Notes: generated from the letters alone by a model not told the origin. Counted from the first letter of the stretch, positions 43,150 through 53,007 are shown. The stretch is 64,000 nt of DNA from Oscillospiraceae bacterium (GCA_017440925.1 JAFSAP010000001.1:19609-83608), one strand, 5' to 3'. Program-made: numbers and translations.

Positions 43150-43195
43150 AAAAAGGGAGCGGGGCGAATGCTCCATTCACCCCGCTGTAGCTCCC
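43150..43195 (-). terminator. Terminator of rpmH
   Basis: Minus strand: GGGAGCTACAGCGGGGTGAATG, loop, CATTCGCCCCGCTCCC, then TTTTTTAG; a long bulged stem. Confidence 0.85.
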
Positions 43196-43247
43196 GTTTC
43201 GCTTTTGCGCGATTATTCCGTTTGTGTTGTCACCCACGGATCTGCAC

Positions 43248-43382
43248 TTAGGCGGACAGAACCTTGCGGCCCTTTGCACGGCGGCGGGCCAGAACCTTGC
43301 GGCCGTTGGAAGTAGCCATTCTCTGACGGAAACCGTGGACCTTGGAACGATGACGGCGGCTGGGCTGGTAGGTACGCTTCAT
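43248..43382 (-). CDS. rpmH: 50S ribosomal protein L34
   Basis: 44 residues, highly basic, the exact family length: [18 protein letters not shown] at the start and [11 protein letters not shown] at the end. ATG 43382 follows AGGAGGTGA by 6 nt; a longer upstream frame is not real. It has its own promoter and terminator, so here it is not part of the rnpA transcript by default. Confidence 0.98.
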   Translation of the reverse strand: MKRTYQPSRRHRSKVHGFRQRMATSNGRKVLARRRAKGRKVLSA

Positions 43383-43484
43383 TACACTTTCACCTCCTGA
43401 AATACTGTGATTTTCTATATGCTCGACAGCCTGGATAGGCCGCAGCAACACATATTAACTGACCATACATAGTCACGCTAGGCC

Positions 43485-43513
43485 ATTATAACCGAAAAAG
43501 GCAATAAGGTCAA
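43485..43513 (-). promoter_or_regulatory. Promoter of rpmH
   Basis: Minus strand TTGACC (43513-43508), 17-nt spacer, TATAAT (43490-43485). Confidence 0.85.
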
Positions 43514-43551
43514 CATTTTTTTCTGATTTTTCTGCAGGATTCTTCGAAGAA

Positions 43552-45387
43552 TCAGCCCTGCTCCTGGGCACGCTTCTTCATCAGGTTCCGCATGCGGATA
43601 CCGTGGTCCAGTTCCCGTTTGCGGATACGCAGACTCTTGGGGGTGCATTCCAGCAGTTCGTCATCGGCCAGGAATTCCAGGCACTGCTCCAGGGACATGA
43701 TTCTGGGAGGCACCAGGCGGATGGCTTCATCGGAGCCGGAGGCACGCATGTTGGTCAGCTGCTTGCGCTTGCAGACGTTGACAGTCATATCTTCATTGCG
43801 GCTGCAGATGCCAACCACCATACCGGCATAGACCTGAGTGCCAGGGCCGATGAGCATGGAGCCGCGCTCCTGGGCAGCGCCCAGACCGTAGGTAACGGCT
43901 TCACCGGATTCATGGGCAATGAGGCTGCCAACCAGGCGGCGTTCGATTTCACCCTTCATGGGGGCGTAATCCGCCAGAACGGAGGACATGATGCCTTCAC
44001 CCTTGGTGTCGGTGAGGAATTCACTGCGGTAACCAAACAGGCCACGGGAGGGGACCATGAATTCCAGACGGTAACGGCTGCCCATGGGGGTCATGCCCAG
44101 CAGATCTGCCTTCCGGCGGCCCATCTTTTCGATGACAGCGCCCATGCACTCCTCGGGAACGTCAGCAACCATCCGTTCGATGGGCTCGCAGAGCTTGCCG
44201 TCGATGACCTTGGTCAGAACACGGGGGGTGGAGACGGAGAACTCATAGCCCTCTCTTCTCATGGTCTCCATCAGAATGGACAGGTGCATTTCGCCGCGGC
44301 CTGCCACATTGAAGGAATCGGTGCTGGCCTCGGTGACATGGAGGGAAACATCCTTCAGCAGTTCCTTTTCCAGGCGGTCACGAAGGTTCCGGGAGGTGAC
44401 ATACTTGCCTTCCTTACCGGCAAAGGGAGAATCGTTAACGGCGAAGGTCATTTCGATGGTGGGATCGGAGATCTTTACAAAGGGCAGGGGCTCCACCGTT
44501 TCGGGTGCGCACAGGGTGCGGCCGATGGTGATGTCTGCCATGCCGGAAAGGGCCACGATCTCACCGGCGTGGGCCTCGGGAATGGGATTCTTGCCCAGGC
44601 CATCAAACTCATACAGGGCAACCACCTTGCCCTTGGCCTTAATTTCGGGATTGTGGAAATCACAGATGGTGACTTCCTGGTTGACCTTAATGGAGCCCCG
44701 CTCCACACGGCCCACAGCAATACGGCCCACGTACTCATTGTAGTCGATGGAGGAAACCAGCAGCTGCAGGGGAGCTTCCACATCACCCTGGGGCGCAGGG
44801 ATATAGTTGACGATGGTTTCGAACAGGGGGGTCAGATCCTTGCCCACTTCTGTGGGGCCGTAGGCAGCGGTGCCCTGGCGGCCAGAGCAGAAAACGGTGG
44901 GAGAGTTGAACTGCTCATCGGTAGCATCCAGATCCAGCAGCAGCTCCAGAACCTCGTCCATGACCTCTTCGATGCGGGCATCGGGCTTGTCGATCTTGTT
45001 GACGGCAACGATGACCTTGTGGCCCAGCTCCAGAGCCTTCTGCAGCACGAACCGGGTCTGGGGCATGGGGCCTTCGGCGGCATCCACCAGCAGGATAACG
45101 CCGTTGACCATCTTCAGGATACGTTCCACCTCGCCGCCGAAGTCGGCGTGGCCAGGAGTATCGACAATGTTGATCTTGTAGTCCTTGTAACGGACGGAAG
45201 TGTTCTTGGCCAGAATGGTGATGCCGCGCTCCCGTTCCAGGTCGCCGGAGTCCATGACCCGGTCCTGGGTCGCCTGGTTTTCCCGGTAAATACCGCCCTG
45301 CTTTAAGAGCTCGTCCACCAGAGTGGTCTTGCCGTGGTCAACGTGGGCAATGATGGCTATATTGCGGATTTTCTCCTGAGGTGTCAT
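43552..45387 (-). CDS. typA: Translational GTPase TypA/BipA
   Basis: A ribosome-binding GTPase of 611 residues related to EF-G, involved in ribosome assembly and stress or cold adaptation. G motifs: AHVDHGKTT (G1), RGITILAKN (G2), DTPGHADFG (G3), NKIDKPDA (G4). Domains II, III, V follow, and the C-terminal TypA-specific domain (about 480-600) includes GTQVYAGMVVG and NVCKRKQLTNMRASGSDE. Normal length. ATG 45387 is preceded by AAAAGGAG. Confidence 0.98.
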   Translation of the reverse strand: MTPQEKIRNIAIIAHVDHGKTTLVDELLKQGGIYRENQATQDRVMDSGDLERERGITILAKNTSVRYKDYKINIVDTPGHADFGGEVERILKMVNGVILLVDAAEGPMPQTRFVLQKALELGHKVIVAVNKIDKPDARIEEVMDEVLELLLDLDATDEQFNSPTVFCSGRQGTAAYGPTEVGKDLTPLFETIVNYIPAPQGDVEAPLQLLVSSIDYNEYVGRIAVGRVERGSIKVNQEVTICDFHNPEIKAKGKVVALYEFDGLGKNPIPEAHAGEIVALSGMADITIGRTLCAPETVEPLPFVKISDPTIEMTFAVNDSPFAGKEGKYVTSRNLRDRLEKELLKDVSLHVTEASTDSFNVAGRGEMHLSILMETMRREGYEFSVSTPRVLTKVIDGKLCEPIERMVADVPEECMGAVIEKMGRRKADLLGMTPMGSRYRLEFMVPSRGLFGYRSEFLTDTKGEGIMSSVLADYAPMKGEIERRLVGSLIAHESGEAVTYGLGAAQERGSMLIGPGTQVYAGMVVGICSRNEDMTVNVCKRKQLTNMRASGSDEAIRLVPPRIMSLEQCLEFLADDELLECTPKSLRIRKRELDHGIRMRNLMKKRAQEQG

Positions 45388-45435
45388 ATATAATCTCCTT
45401 TTGAGGCTTCAAAATTCATAATCTACCAACTTAGA

Positions 45436-45464
45436 AATATAGCACATTGTCAAAAGAAAAGCAA
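45436..45464 (-). promoter_or_regulatory. Promoter of typA
   Basis: Minus strand TTGCTT (45464-45459), 17-nt spacer, TATATT (45441-45436). Confidence 0.6.
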
Positions 45465-45473
45465 TCTTTTTTG

Positions 45474-45512
45474 TTAAAAAATAACATGACACCGGAAAAT
45501 TCCAGTGTCATG
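45474..45512 (-). terminator. Terminator of the M14 peptidase gene
   Basis: Minus strand: CATGACACTGGAA-TTTTCC-GGTGTCATG, then TTATTTTTTAA. Confidence 0.8.
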
Positions 45513-45529
45513 AAAGACGGATCTTCTCT

Positions 45530-46456
45530 CTAAGACGGCAGGCCCAAAGCCGCTGTCACCAGAATTCCCAGATTGTCCCGGTAGATTTCATCAAATTGGG
45601 AGATGGGCAGCGGGTTCTCTCCCCTTCCTGCCTCGATGGTAAAACCAGGGCGGCGGAAATTCTGAATAAACCAGTCCTTGTATCCGGCAAAGGAGGATTC
45701 ATAGGGCACCTCTGCCAGTTCATAGCCGCTGAGCCGGGAAAATTCCTCTCCCAATGTCCGGGCTCCGGGAATCTGGTAGTCCCGGAACTGCCAATAGATC
45801 ACGCCTCCCTGGGTATGCCAGGCGATCACCAGATCGGGGTCGACCTTTTCCGTATAGGCTGCCAGCGCAATGGTCTCCCGTTGATTCAGCGGCGCTCTTC
45901 CCACATAATCCCGGGGTGCGGGCCGGTCAAAGCCCTCTGAAAATTTGATTTCCCGGGCCAGGAGCCATCCGGCAGGATACTGCAAATTCAGATCCACTCC
46001 CAGCAGATTGGCTTTCCAACCCTCGGGAAAGGGAATATCCGGGAACGGATCCGCAATACGGCTGGCCGCCTCATATTCCAGCATACCGGGCTGGACGGCT
46101 CCCGTCACCAGATCCACCCCATCCGGATCCACCATGGGCACCACATGGAGGGTGGCAGCATTCACAATATTCCGGGCCTCCACGCCATAGAGCTGTCCTC
46201 CACTCTGCACCGCTTCTGCCAATTCCTCCACAAATTTCAGAAGTACGACGGTGGTGATCCACTCATTGGCATGGTGGGCAGCGGAATACAGCACCTTCCG
46301 TTCCCCATTTCCCACCACCAGCGTCCGGACAGGACGGCCATAGGCCGTGGTGGTCAGTGTTTCACTCCGCAGAAACGGGTAGGTTTTCAGCAATCTGTCT
46401 ATGGTTTCTTCGCACAAGGCAGATGTCATTGGTATATCGGTTGGAACAACAGACAA
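45530..46456 (-). CDS. M14 family zinc carboxypeptidase, gamma-D-Glu-diamino acid peptidase-like
   Basis: A 308-residue enzyme likely to cut peptidoglycan stem peptides. Zinc ligands are in HHANEW (His, Glu) and AWHTQGG (third His); VDLNLQYPAGW and the catalytic Glu in FTIEAGRGENPLP follow the pattern of gamma-D-glutamyl-diamino acid endopeptidase-type members. No signal peptide is seen, suggesting action on recycled cell-wall peptides in the cytosol. The apparent start is TTG 46456, supported by GGAGGTGA 5 nt upstream; an ATG 9 codons later (46429) is the alternative. Confidence 0.88.
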   Translation of the reverse strand: MSVVPTDIPMTSALCEETIDRLLKTYPFLRSETLTTTAYGRPVRTLVVGNGERKVLYSAAHHANEWITTVVLLKFVEELAEAVQSGGQLYGVEARNIVNAATLHVVPMVDPDGVDLVTGAVQPGMLEYEAASRIADPFPDIPFPEGWKANLLGVDLNLQYPAGWLLAREIKFSEGFDRPAPRDYVGRAPLNQRETIALAAYTEKVDPDLVIAWHTQGGVIYWQFRDYQIPGARTLGEEFSRLSGYELAEVPYESSFAGYKDWFIQNFRRPGFTIEAGRGENPLPISQFDEIYRDNLGILVTAALGLPS

Positions 46457-46513
46457 AAAATCACCTCCCAGCAGGATATGCCACAGAGGTGATTTTTGTG
46501 CATCACATTAACT

Positions 46514-47035
46514 GTACTTTTCTTACTCCTGTAAGAAAAGTACCAAAAGAACAGGCCAAAGGGATGCTGAGTTGCTTGCTCATCTACGCGCTAAGTGCCG
46601 TCCTCCGGACGGTTGCGCTCCGAAACGCACCTGCGGGTGCAGCCGCAAGCAAAGCCATAAGTTATGGTATGATTGCCCCCGGCAATCATAGTTATTTTGA
46701 TTCGCTGCGCGGAGCACCACCCTTTGGACTCCCTTGACACGCATCGCCGGCAGTACGGAGCACCTTAACCCAAATCCTGTTCAAGCAGAAAATGTACCAA
46801 TTTTCTGCTTGAAGTTCGGTGCTTCTTACATCGGCAGGGCGGCGAGAGCGCCAGCCGCCGCCAACAGCAAGACCATACGTCCAAACATTCTGGTCGTTAA
46901 AGTGCTGAGCAGTTACGGCGTTGCGCGTCGGGTGGATCCTTAAGGAGGGCGACTTTCTGCGCGGGAGCGCAGAACTCAGCGCCTCCTTAAGCTGACTTCT
47001 TTGGTTACTTTCTTGTTCAGCGACAAGAAAGTAAC
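46514..47035. repeat. Intergenic repeat family B, copy 2 (longer)
   Basis: This fills most of the 589-bp gap between the M14 gene and mnmG. Ends are hairpins GTACTTTTCTTAC...GTAAGAAAAGTAC and GTTACTTTCTTGT...CAAGAAAGTAAC. It shares with the 39575 copy the CGGAGCACCTTAACC block and the hairpin TCAAGCAGAAAAT/ATTTTCTGCTTGA (46781-46813), and the GCTGAGTTGCTTGCTC block. Extra hairpins (for example GTCCTCCGGAC) make it about 200 bp longer. No credible ORF. Confidence 0.72.
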
Positions 47036-47045
47036 ATATCGCAAA

Positions 47046-48914
47046 TTACCTACTTTCCAGCCAGATGAGAAGGACGGCGATATCCGACGGACTGACGCCG
47101 GAGATGCGGCCTGCCTGGCCGATGGACATGGGCCGGATCTGCTGCAGTTTCTCCCGGGCTTCCAGCCGGAGGCCCACGATGGCATCATAGTCAATATCCG
47201 CCGGCAGCAGCCGGGATTCTTCCTTCTTGAATTCCGCCACCTGCTTTTTCTGCCGGGCAAGATAGCCCGCATACTTGATCTGGATCTCCACTTCCTCCGT
47301 GACTGCAGCAGGCAGTTCCGGGCGGTGGGGGTCGAAGGGAGCGATATCTGCATAGGTGATATTGGGGCGGCGCAGAAGATCCGCCAGGCGGGCAGAATTT
47401 GCAACCGGCGCACTGCCCTTCGCTTCCAGCATGGCATTCAGCGCTTCCGAGGCAGGCACACCATTGCACTCCAGCCGCCGGACTTCCCAGCTGACATGGG
47501 CATATTTTTCCTCCACTTCCCGAAGCCGCTCCTGGGATACCAGGCCGATGGCCGCGCCAAAACGGGTCAGCCGCTGGTCGGCATTGTCCTGCCGGTGCAG
47601 CAGCCGGTATTCACAGCGGCTGGTCATGATCCGGTAGGGCTCGTTGGTGCCCTTGGTCACCAGGTCATCGATGAGGGTGCCGATATAGCTGGTGTCCCGG
47701 GTCAGAACGAAGGGTTCCTTTCCCTGGAGTTTCAGCGCTGCATTGACGCCTGCCACCAGACCCTGGGCAGCCGCCTCCTCATAGCCGGAGGTTCCGTTGA
47801 ACTGTCCTGCACCGTAAAGACCGGAAATAAGCTTCGTCTCCATGGTGGGCAAAAGCTGGGTAGGATCCACACATTCGTACTCAATGGCATAGGCAGGGCG
47901 CATCATTTCCGCCTTTTCCAGGCCGGGGATGGTGCGCATCATGGCCAGCTGCACATCCTCGGGCAAAGAGGAAGAGAAACCCTGGATATACATTTCTTCC
48001 GTATCCAGGCCGCAGGGCTCGATGAACAGCTGGTGACGCTCCTTGTCTGCAAAGCGGACGATCTTCGTCTCGATGCTGGGGCAGTACCGGGGGCCAACAC
48101 CGGAAATAGTGCCGTCATACATGGGGCTACGGTGCAGGTTGGCCCGGATAATGTCATGGGTGGCCTGGTTGGTATAGGTGAGATAGCACACCGCCTCATT
48201 ATAAGGCCGGTGCTCTGTGCGGAAGGAGAAGGGCTCCACGGTATCATCACCGGGCTGCAGCTCCATTTTGGAAAAATCGATGCTCCGGCGGTTGATCCGG
48301 GGGGGTGTTCCGGTCTTGAACCGGCGCAGCTCCAACCCTAAGATGCGGAGATTGTCCGCCAGACCATGGCTGGGGTGCATACCGTCCGGGCCGGAGGGAA
48401 TGACGCTTTCTCCGGTGATGATGGTGCTGTCAAGATACGTTCCGGTGGCAATAATAACTGCCTTTGCGGTATACTCTGCTCCCAGCTGGGTGCGGATACC
48501 GGTGACATGGCCATTTTCCACCAGAACCTGCGTCACCTGGGCCTGCTTCAGTTCCAGATTTTCCTGCTTTTCCAGGGCATGCTTCATATACTGCTGGTAC
48601 TTCCGGCGGTCTGCCTGGGCCCGGAGGGAATGGACGGCAGGGCCCTTTCCCCGGTTCAGCATCCGGTACTGGATGCAGCTGTGGTCAGCTGCCAGGCCCA
48701 TCTCTCCGCCCAGGGCGTCGATTTCCCGCACCAGGTGGCCCTTGCCGGTACCACCCACAGCGGGATTGCAGGGCATATTGCCTACGGTATCCAGGTTGAT
48801 GGTAAAGAGGATGGTGTGCATGCCAAGCCGGGCAGCTGCCAGGGCAGCTTCAATACCGGCATGTCCTGCGCCAATGACGGCAACGTCACAGGCTCCTCCA
48901 TAATAAGTCGTCAT
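47046..48914 (-). CDS. mnmG: tRNA uridine-5-carboxymethylaminomethyl modification enzyme
   Basis: With MnmE it installs (carboxy)methylaminomethyl on wobble U34 using FAD, NADH and a methylene donor. 622 residues, usual size. FAD-binding [15 protein letters not shown] near residue 14, [21 protein letters not shown], the GITGTYLDS-like segment ([10 protein letters not shown]), and [17 protein letters not shown] (here [11 protein letters not shown]). Start 48914 follows GGGGAGG; a longer frame would overlap trmB. No mnmE lies nearby; it follows trmB instead by 28 nt. Confidence 0.97.
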   Translation of the reverse strand: MTTYYGGACDVAVIGAGHAGIEAALAAARLGMHTILFTINLDTVGNMPCNPAVGGTGKGHLVREIDALGGEMGLAADHSCIQYRMLNRGKGPAVHSLRAQADRRKYQQYMKHALEKQENLELKQAQVTQVLVENGHVTGIRTQLGAEYTAKAVIIATGTYLDSTIITGESVIPSGPDGMHPSHGLADNLRILGLELRRFKTGTPPRINRRSIDFSKMELQPGDDTVEPFSFRTEHRPYNEAVCYLTYTNQATHDIIRANLHRSPMYDGTISGVGPRYCPSIETKIVRFADKERHQLFIEPCGLDTEEMYIQGFSSSLPEDVQLAMMRTIPGLEKAEMMRPAYAIEYECVDPTQLLPTMETKLISGLYGAGQFNGTSGYEEAAAQGLVAGVNAALKLQGKEPFVLTRDTSYIGTLIDDLVTKGTNEPYRIMTSRCEYRLLHRQDNADQRLTRFGAAIGLVSQERLREVEEKYAHVSWEVRRLECNGVPASEALNAMLEAKGSAPVANSARLADLLRRPNITYADIAPFDPHRPELPAAVTEEVEIQIKYAGYLARQKKQVAEFKKEESRLLPADIDYDAIVGLRLEAREKLQQIRPMSIGQAGRISGVSPSDIAVLLIWLESR

Positions 48915-48942
48915 AGAAATTCCTCCCCGTGGAGAAAATAAA

Positions 48943-49635
48943 TTATTCCTCGGTTTCTTCCTCGTCCTTCTTTTTCTTCTCCTCGGGAGGCAGAACGAAG
49001 GGCTTGCAGACCACTTCGCAGCGGTTGATGGGGGTTCCCAGGCTGTGGAACTTTTCCTCATAGCCGGTCATGATGCCCACAATACCATCCTTGTGCAGGT
49101 CCCGGGTCAGGTTTTTGACCTCCAGACCACAGGCGGCAAATTCCTCCACGCTGAACTCGAACAGCGGGGCATTGTCAGTCTTAAAGTGGAACTCCCCGCC
49201 TTCCCGAACCACCCGGCAGTACTTATCCAGGAAACCCCGGTGGGTCAGGCGGCGCTTGGCGTTCTTCTTCCGGGGCCAGGGATCGGGGAAATTGATGAAC
49301 AGCCGGTCGATCTCTCCGGCGGCAAAGATTTCCTCCATGTTGGCCACGTCCATATCGATGTAAAACACATTGGTAAGCCCCATGGCCTGGGCCTTTTCCA
49401 TGGCCACAACCATGGCCTCCCGGCAGCGCTCCACGGCGATCAGCAGCACATCGGGATTGGCTTCGGCAGTCTCCGCAGTGAACTTACCCTTGCCGCAGCC
49501 AACCTCCACCCACAGGGCGGTACAGCCGGGTTTCAGGCTGCGCCAGTCCCCTTTTTTCGCGGCAGGCTCCACAATGCGGTAGGCAGCACAATTCTCCATA
49601 CGGGTATCCAGATTCTTCATTTTACGCATTCTCAT
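48943..49635 (-). CDS. trmB: tRNA (guanine(46)-N7)-methyltransferase
   Basis: Makes m7G46 in the variable loop of tRNAs with S-adenosylmethionine. 230 residues. SAM-binding [13 protein letters not shown] (about 47-59), the family [19 protein letters not shown] and the C-terminal TGYEEKF. Start 49635 (MRMRKMKN) fits the family and has GGAGG 7-8 nt upstream. The extra acidic/basic tail ([13 protein letters not shown]) is unusual. It forms a two-gene tRNA-modification unit with mnmG. Confidence 0.96.
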   Translation of the reverse strand: MRMRKMKNLDTRMENCAAYRIVEPAAKKGDWRSLKPGCTALWVEVGCGKGKFTAETAEANPDVLLIAVERCREAMVVAMEKAQAMGLTNVFYIDMDVANMEEIFAAGEIDRLFINFPDPWPRKKNAKRRLTHRGFLDKYCRVVREGGEFHFKTDNAPLFEFSVEEFAACGLEVKNLTRDLHKDGIVGIMTGYEEKFHSLGTPINRCEVVCKPFVLPPEEKKKKDEEETEE

Positions 49636-49685
49636 AGCAATATCCTCCAAAGGGGCAGTTTTGCCCCATAATTTTTCAGTTTATC

Positions 49686-49714
49686 ATTATAGCAGACAGA
49701 TGTGCAACAGTCAA
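49686..49714 (-). promoter_or_regulatory. Promoter of trmB-mnmG
   Basis: Minus strand TTGACT (49714-49709), 17-nt spacer, TATAAT (49691-49686). Confidence 0.85.
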
Positions 49715-49727
49715 AGGTAAAGTAAAG

Positions 49728-49763
49728 AAAAAGCAGGAGATTCCCAGGAATCTCCTGCTTTTG
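49728..49763 (-). terminator. Terminator of the PucR-type regulator gene
   Basis: Minus strand: AAAAGCAGGAGATTC, 4-nt loop, GAATCTCCTGCTTTTTC. Confidence 0.9.
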
Positions 49764-49770
49764 ACAGCTT

Positions 49771-51399
49771 TTAAAACTGCATAAACTGCAGCATCAGTCC
49801 GATTTTCGCCCGGGTATAGTAATTGTCCCAGTCGATGCTGACCAGCTCATTCACCTTTTCGATCCGGCGGCGGATGGTGTTGATATTCACATAGAGTTTT
49901 TCCGCCGTCACACTGTAATTCATGTTGTTTTCCAGATACACCCGCAGGGTGTGCAGCAGTTCCCGGCTTCTTTCCGCCTGCATCAGCTGCTTAAATTCTT
50001 CCAGCAGCTTCTTCAGTTCTTCGTCCGGAATATCCAGCCAGGCCAGAACACCCAGATCATTGTAATCCAGCACACTTTGTCCCGGCATGGCAAGCTTGCC
50101 GATCTTCAGGGTTTTCTGCCCCTTGGTAACGCACGCCCGGATATCCGACAGCCGCCGGGGCTCATAATTCAGCGCGAAGGTCCATTCCATCCCTTCAAAT
50201 TTCCGGGACATCTTTTCGTGGAATTCCTGGAGGATGCTCTGGATCTGCCGCTTATCTCCCTGCTCCTGCCCTCTGGCCCGGAACAGGATGACACCCTCAT
50301 TGCGGGACAGGAATGCGATCCTGCCTCTGGGCTCCAGGCCGCAGTGCTGGAACAGTTCCATAACTATGCCTCGCTTGGTACGAATATCAAATTCCTTATG
50401 GTCGTGCTGGAACAGCACATAGATGTAGGTCTCATCCATGGAAATGCCCTGCTGATTGGCCTGGTACTGCAGCCGGTGGAAATCCTCCTCATCGCTTTCC
50501 AGTGCCAGATGCACCAGCTGTTCAAAGCCGATGTTGGAGGTATCCCGCACGGCAACGATCTGCTCATAGATACTCAGAATTGCAAGGTAAGCAATCCGGA
50601 TAGAATATTCATCGCAGAAGTCCATGAAACGCCGGGACTCCATAACGCAGAAATAGGCCTGAGGGGCACCATCCACAATAATGGGTATGGTAATCCAGCT
50701 GATCCGGGGCTGTCCCTGGCTTTCTCCCAGCATAAGGCGATAGCGTGACATATGAATGCTGTCACAGAGGGTATGTCGGGAATAGGCGCACCGGGGTTCC
50801 CAGTAATCTGTTCCTTGAATGCCGTGCTGCCGGCTGATGATCTGGAAATTGTCAGAACTGTAATAGACATTCTCTTCAAACAGGTCATAGAGCATGGCAG
50901 GCAATTCCATGTCGTTTTCCACTGCCCGAAGAATCTTCTGGAATCTGCGTTCCTTGAAGTTGGCAGTCTGAGGGCGGAATGTATCGCTCTGACCGTTGAT
51001 ACTGAACAGCTGGATGGCATGGTTGATCACCGCCACATAGACCTGGTTGATGGCCTCCATCCAAGGAATGCCATAGGGCATGGTAATCAGCGGCACTTCA
51101 TACTCATCAAAAAGACGGATCATATACTCTGGAATTTCATCCAGATACCGCCCCCGTTTGATGACCAGCGCTGCAAGCCGGGACTCTCCCTGGAAAGAAC
51201 CCAGTATGAACTCCGGTTCATGGGCAAACACATAGCCGGAGGAAAAGCACAGTTCTTTCTCCGACTTCCATCGGTAGCCGTCCGGTGCATCTGCCACAGT
51301 AACACCCTGTATTTCCCGGTTCAGCCCCTTCTTACCCGCGATCACCTTGAAGTCCCGGAAGTATTCCACACTCAGCAGATCTCTGACGGTAATGCCCAT
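49771..51399 (-). CDS. PucR family transcriptional regulator
   Basis: 542 residues. N-terminal PucR-like sensory domain (about 1-125: ITVRDLLSVEYFRDFKVIAG, LVIKRGRYLDEIPEYMIRLF), a central GGDEF-like or GAF-like region, and a C-terminal PucR helix-turn-helix (about 480-535, with NYSVTAEKLYVNINTIRRRIEKV). Such regulators control use of purines, amino acids or peptides in response to a small ligand. ATG 51399 has AAAGGGG 7 nt upstream; a GTG at 51408 would overlap the SD. It lies next to the M20-DUF5058 cluster, transcribed in the same direction, and is its likely regulator. Confidence 0.87.
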   Translation of the reverse strand: MGITVRDLLSVEYFRDFKVIAGKKGLNREIQGVTVADAPDGYRWKSEKELCFSSGYVFAHEPEFILGSFQGESRLAALVIKRGRYLDEIPEYMIRLFDEYEVPLITMPYGIPWMEAINQVYVAVINHAIQLFSINGQSDTFRPQTANFKERRFQKILRAVENDMELPAMLYDLFEENVYYSSDNFQIISRQHGIQGTDYWEPRCAYSRHTLCDSIHMSRYRLMLGESQGQPRISWITIPIIVDGAPQAYFCVMESRRFMDFCDEYSIRIAYLAILSIYEQIVAVRDTSNIGFEQLVHLALESDEEDFHRLQYQANQQGISMDETYIYVLFQHDHKEFDIRTKRGIVMELFQHCGLEPRGRIAFLSRNEGVILFRARGQEQGDKRQIQSILQEFHEKMSRKFEGMEWTFALNYEPRRLSDIRACVTKGQKTLKIGKLAMPGQSVLDYNDLGVLAWLDIPDEELKKLLEEFKQLMQAERSRELLHTLRVYLENNMNYSVTAEKLYVNINTIRRRIEKVNELVSIDWDNYYTRAKIGLMLQFMQF

Positions 51400-51417
51400 T
51401 TCCCGCACCCCTTTCTG

Positions 51418-51432
51418 AATATTTTTTACATT
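51418..51432 (-). promoter_or_regulatory. Shared motif upstream of the pucR gene, candidate operator
   Basis: Minus strand AATGTAAAAAATATT, placed just after TATAAT and before the SD. The same motif with one change is at 54586-54600 upstream of the DUF5058 gene. Confidence 0.35.
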
Positions 51433-51512
51433 ATAACATGTTTTTCAATAAAATACAGCTATAATTTCAAAAAATAAAATAATTTCCTGTAAAATTTTTT
51501 ATTTACGACAGG

Positions 51513-51550
51513 AAAAGGCCGATGCAGCCTGGGCTGCATCGGCCTCTTTT
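51513..51550 (-). terminator. Terminator of the M20 peptidase gene
   Basis: Minus strand: AGGCCGATGCAGCC, short loop, GGCTGCATCGGCCT then TTTCC. It separates the M20 gene from the pucR gene. Confidence 0.88.
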
Positions 51551-51566
51551 GGGGGAGGATTTGGAA

Positions 51567-52937
51567 TCAATCCTTGTACATGGGGGTATATTCCACCTTG
51601 GCGTCCTTGAACTCCTGAATGATCTCTTCTCTCTTGGCAGAGTTGGTCAGCAGTTCATAGCCGGTGGCAGCGATGACCTTGGCGGCATACAGTGTGGCCT
51701 TTTCGCCGATGGAACTGCCTGCGCAGGCAGCTGCCTGCCAGGTGTGAGGTGCCACGCCGAAGGGCCAGCAAGCCACGGTGAACAGGTTCATGGGCATCAT
51801 GTAGCTGACATCGCCGGAGTCGGAGGAAGCCTTCATGTAGAGCTTCTTGCCGATATCCCGGGCTGCGACAGCAGTATGCATGATCTCTTTGCGGCCGTAA
51901 ATGCTCTGCTCTGCCTTCACAGCCTCAGGACGGAGCGCAGCCTGGAGCTGTGCAGCAAACTGCAGTTCTTCACCGGTAAAGGTGGGGGGCGTGATATTCT
52001 TCATCACGTCGTGGGTCAGATCGGTAAATTTGGTGTTGGGGAACATTTCACAGCAGCCATGCTCCACCTTGACCTCCACTTCGGTTTCGGTCATCATGGC
52101 AGCGCCCTTGGCGCACTTGGTGATCCGGTCCAGGATGGACTTCACATCGGACATCTTGGGTGCGCGGATGCAGTACCAGTTGACAGCCTTATCGGGGACG
52201 ATGTTTGGCGGGATGCCGCAGCTGTCCGTGGAATAATGCACTCTGGCATCGCTGATGATATGCTCACGCAGGTAGTTGACACCCACATTCATCAGTTCCA
52301 TGGCATCCAGAGCGCTGCGTCCCAGATGGGGTGCGAAAGCGGCATGGGCCGTCAGACCGGTGAAATAGTACTTGGCGTAGGCGCAGGCCAGATAGCTGGC
52401 ATCATAAGCCGCATTGCTGGAAGAAGGATGCCAGGACAGGGCGATATCGCAGCCATCAAACATCTTGTAGTAAGCCATCTTGACCTTGCCGGAAAGGAGT
52501 TCTTCCTCGGGGCAGCCGTAAAAACGGATGGTACCGGGCAGGTTTTCCTTTTCCATGATGTTCTTCAGTGCAATGGCTGCCGTCGCTGCAGCAGAACCGA
52601 TCATATTATGGCCGCAGCCATGACCGGGGCCGCCGGGAACCACGGGATCCTTTTCTGCGCTGTCATTCTTCTGGGACAGGCCGGGCAGTGCATCATACTC
52701 GCCCAGAACAGCGATGACAGGATGGCCGGAGCCGTACTCTGCCAGAAATGCATACTTCAGTCTGTCCTCATTGATGATCGCAAAACCGGCATCGCGCATT
52801 AGACCGCGCATATATTCAGAAGACTTCTCCTCCGTACCGCCCACTTCGGGATTGTTCCACAGGAAGCTGCAGGTGTTTTTGCACAGCTCGGAAAGCTTTT
52901 CCACTTCCTGAATGATCTGCTTTTTCTTTGCAGGCAT
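51567..52937 (-). CDS. M20 family metallo-amidohydrolase (AbgB-like)
   Basis: A 456-residue dizinc hydrolase of the type that removes p-aminobenzoate or other groups from glutamate or dipeptides. AVLGEYDALPGLSQK, HGCGHNMIGSA (zinc His), CPEEELLSGKVKM (catalytic and zinc Glu), LSWHPSS, and the dimerisation-domain LTAHAAFAPHLGRSALDA are as in AbgB. No signal peptide, so it acts in the cytosol. It is last in the order DUF5058-like, partner membrane protein, M20, so imported substrates would be hydrolysed on entry. ATG 52937 has GGAG upstream. Confidence 0.9.
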   Translation of the reverse strand: MPAKKKQIIQEVEKLSELCKNTCSFLWNNPEVGGTEEKSSEYMRGLMRDAGFAIINEDRLKYAFLAEYGSGHPVIAVLGEYDALPGLSQKNDSAEKDPVVPGGPGHGCGHNMIGSAAATAAIALKNIMEKENLPGTIRFYGCPEEELLSGKVKMAYYKMFDGCDIALSWHPSSSNAAYDASYLACAYAKYYFTGLTAHAAFAPHLGRSALDAMELMNVGVNYLREHIISDARVHYSTDSCGIPPNIVPDKAVNWYCIRAPKMSDVKSILDRITKCAKGAAMMTETEVEVKVEHGCCEMFPNTKFTDLTHDVMKNITPPTFTGEELQFAAQLQAALRPEAVKAEQSIYGRKEIMHTAVAARDIGKKLYMKASSDSGDVSYMMPMNLFTVACWPFGVAPHTWQAAACAGSSIGEKATLYAAKVIAATGYELLTNSAKREEIIQEFKDAKVEYTPMYKD

Positions 52938-53007
52938 ACTATCATCTCCTTTTTCTGAAACAAAACTCCGGAAGTTCTATTGTCAGAATCCCGGAGCACA
53001 AGGTATC

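Noticed and set aside
43603-45306. 567-codon plus-strand frame over typA
   Set aside because: Antisense shadow of a well-conserved GTPase gene.
47001-47035. Terminator of mnmG
   Set aside because: The hairpin GTTACTTTCTTGT/ACAAGAAAGTAAC lacks a U-tract on the mnmG side and recurs as the end of family B repeats, so it is treated as part of the repeat.
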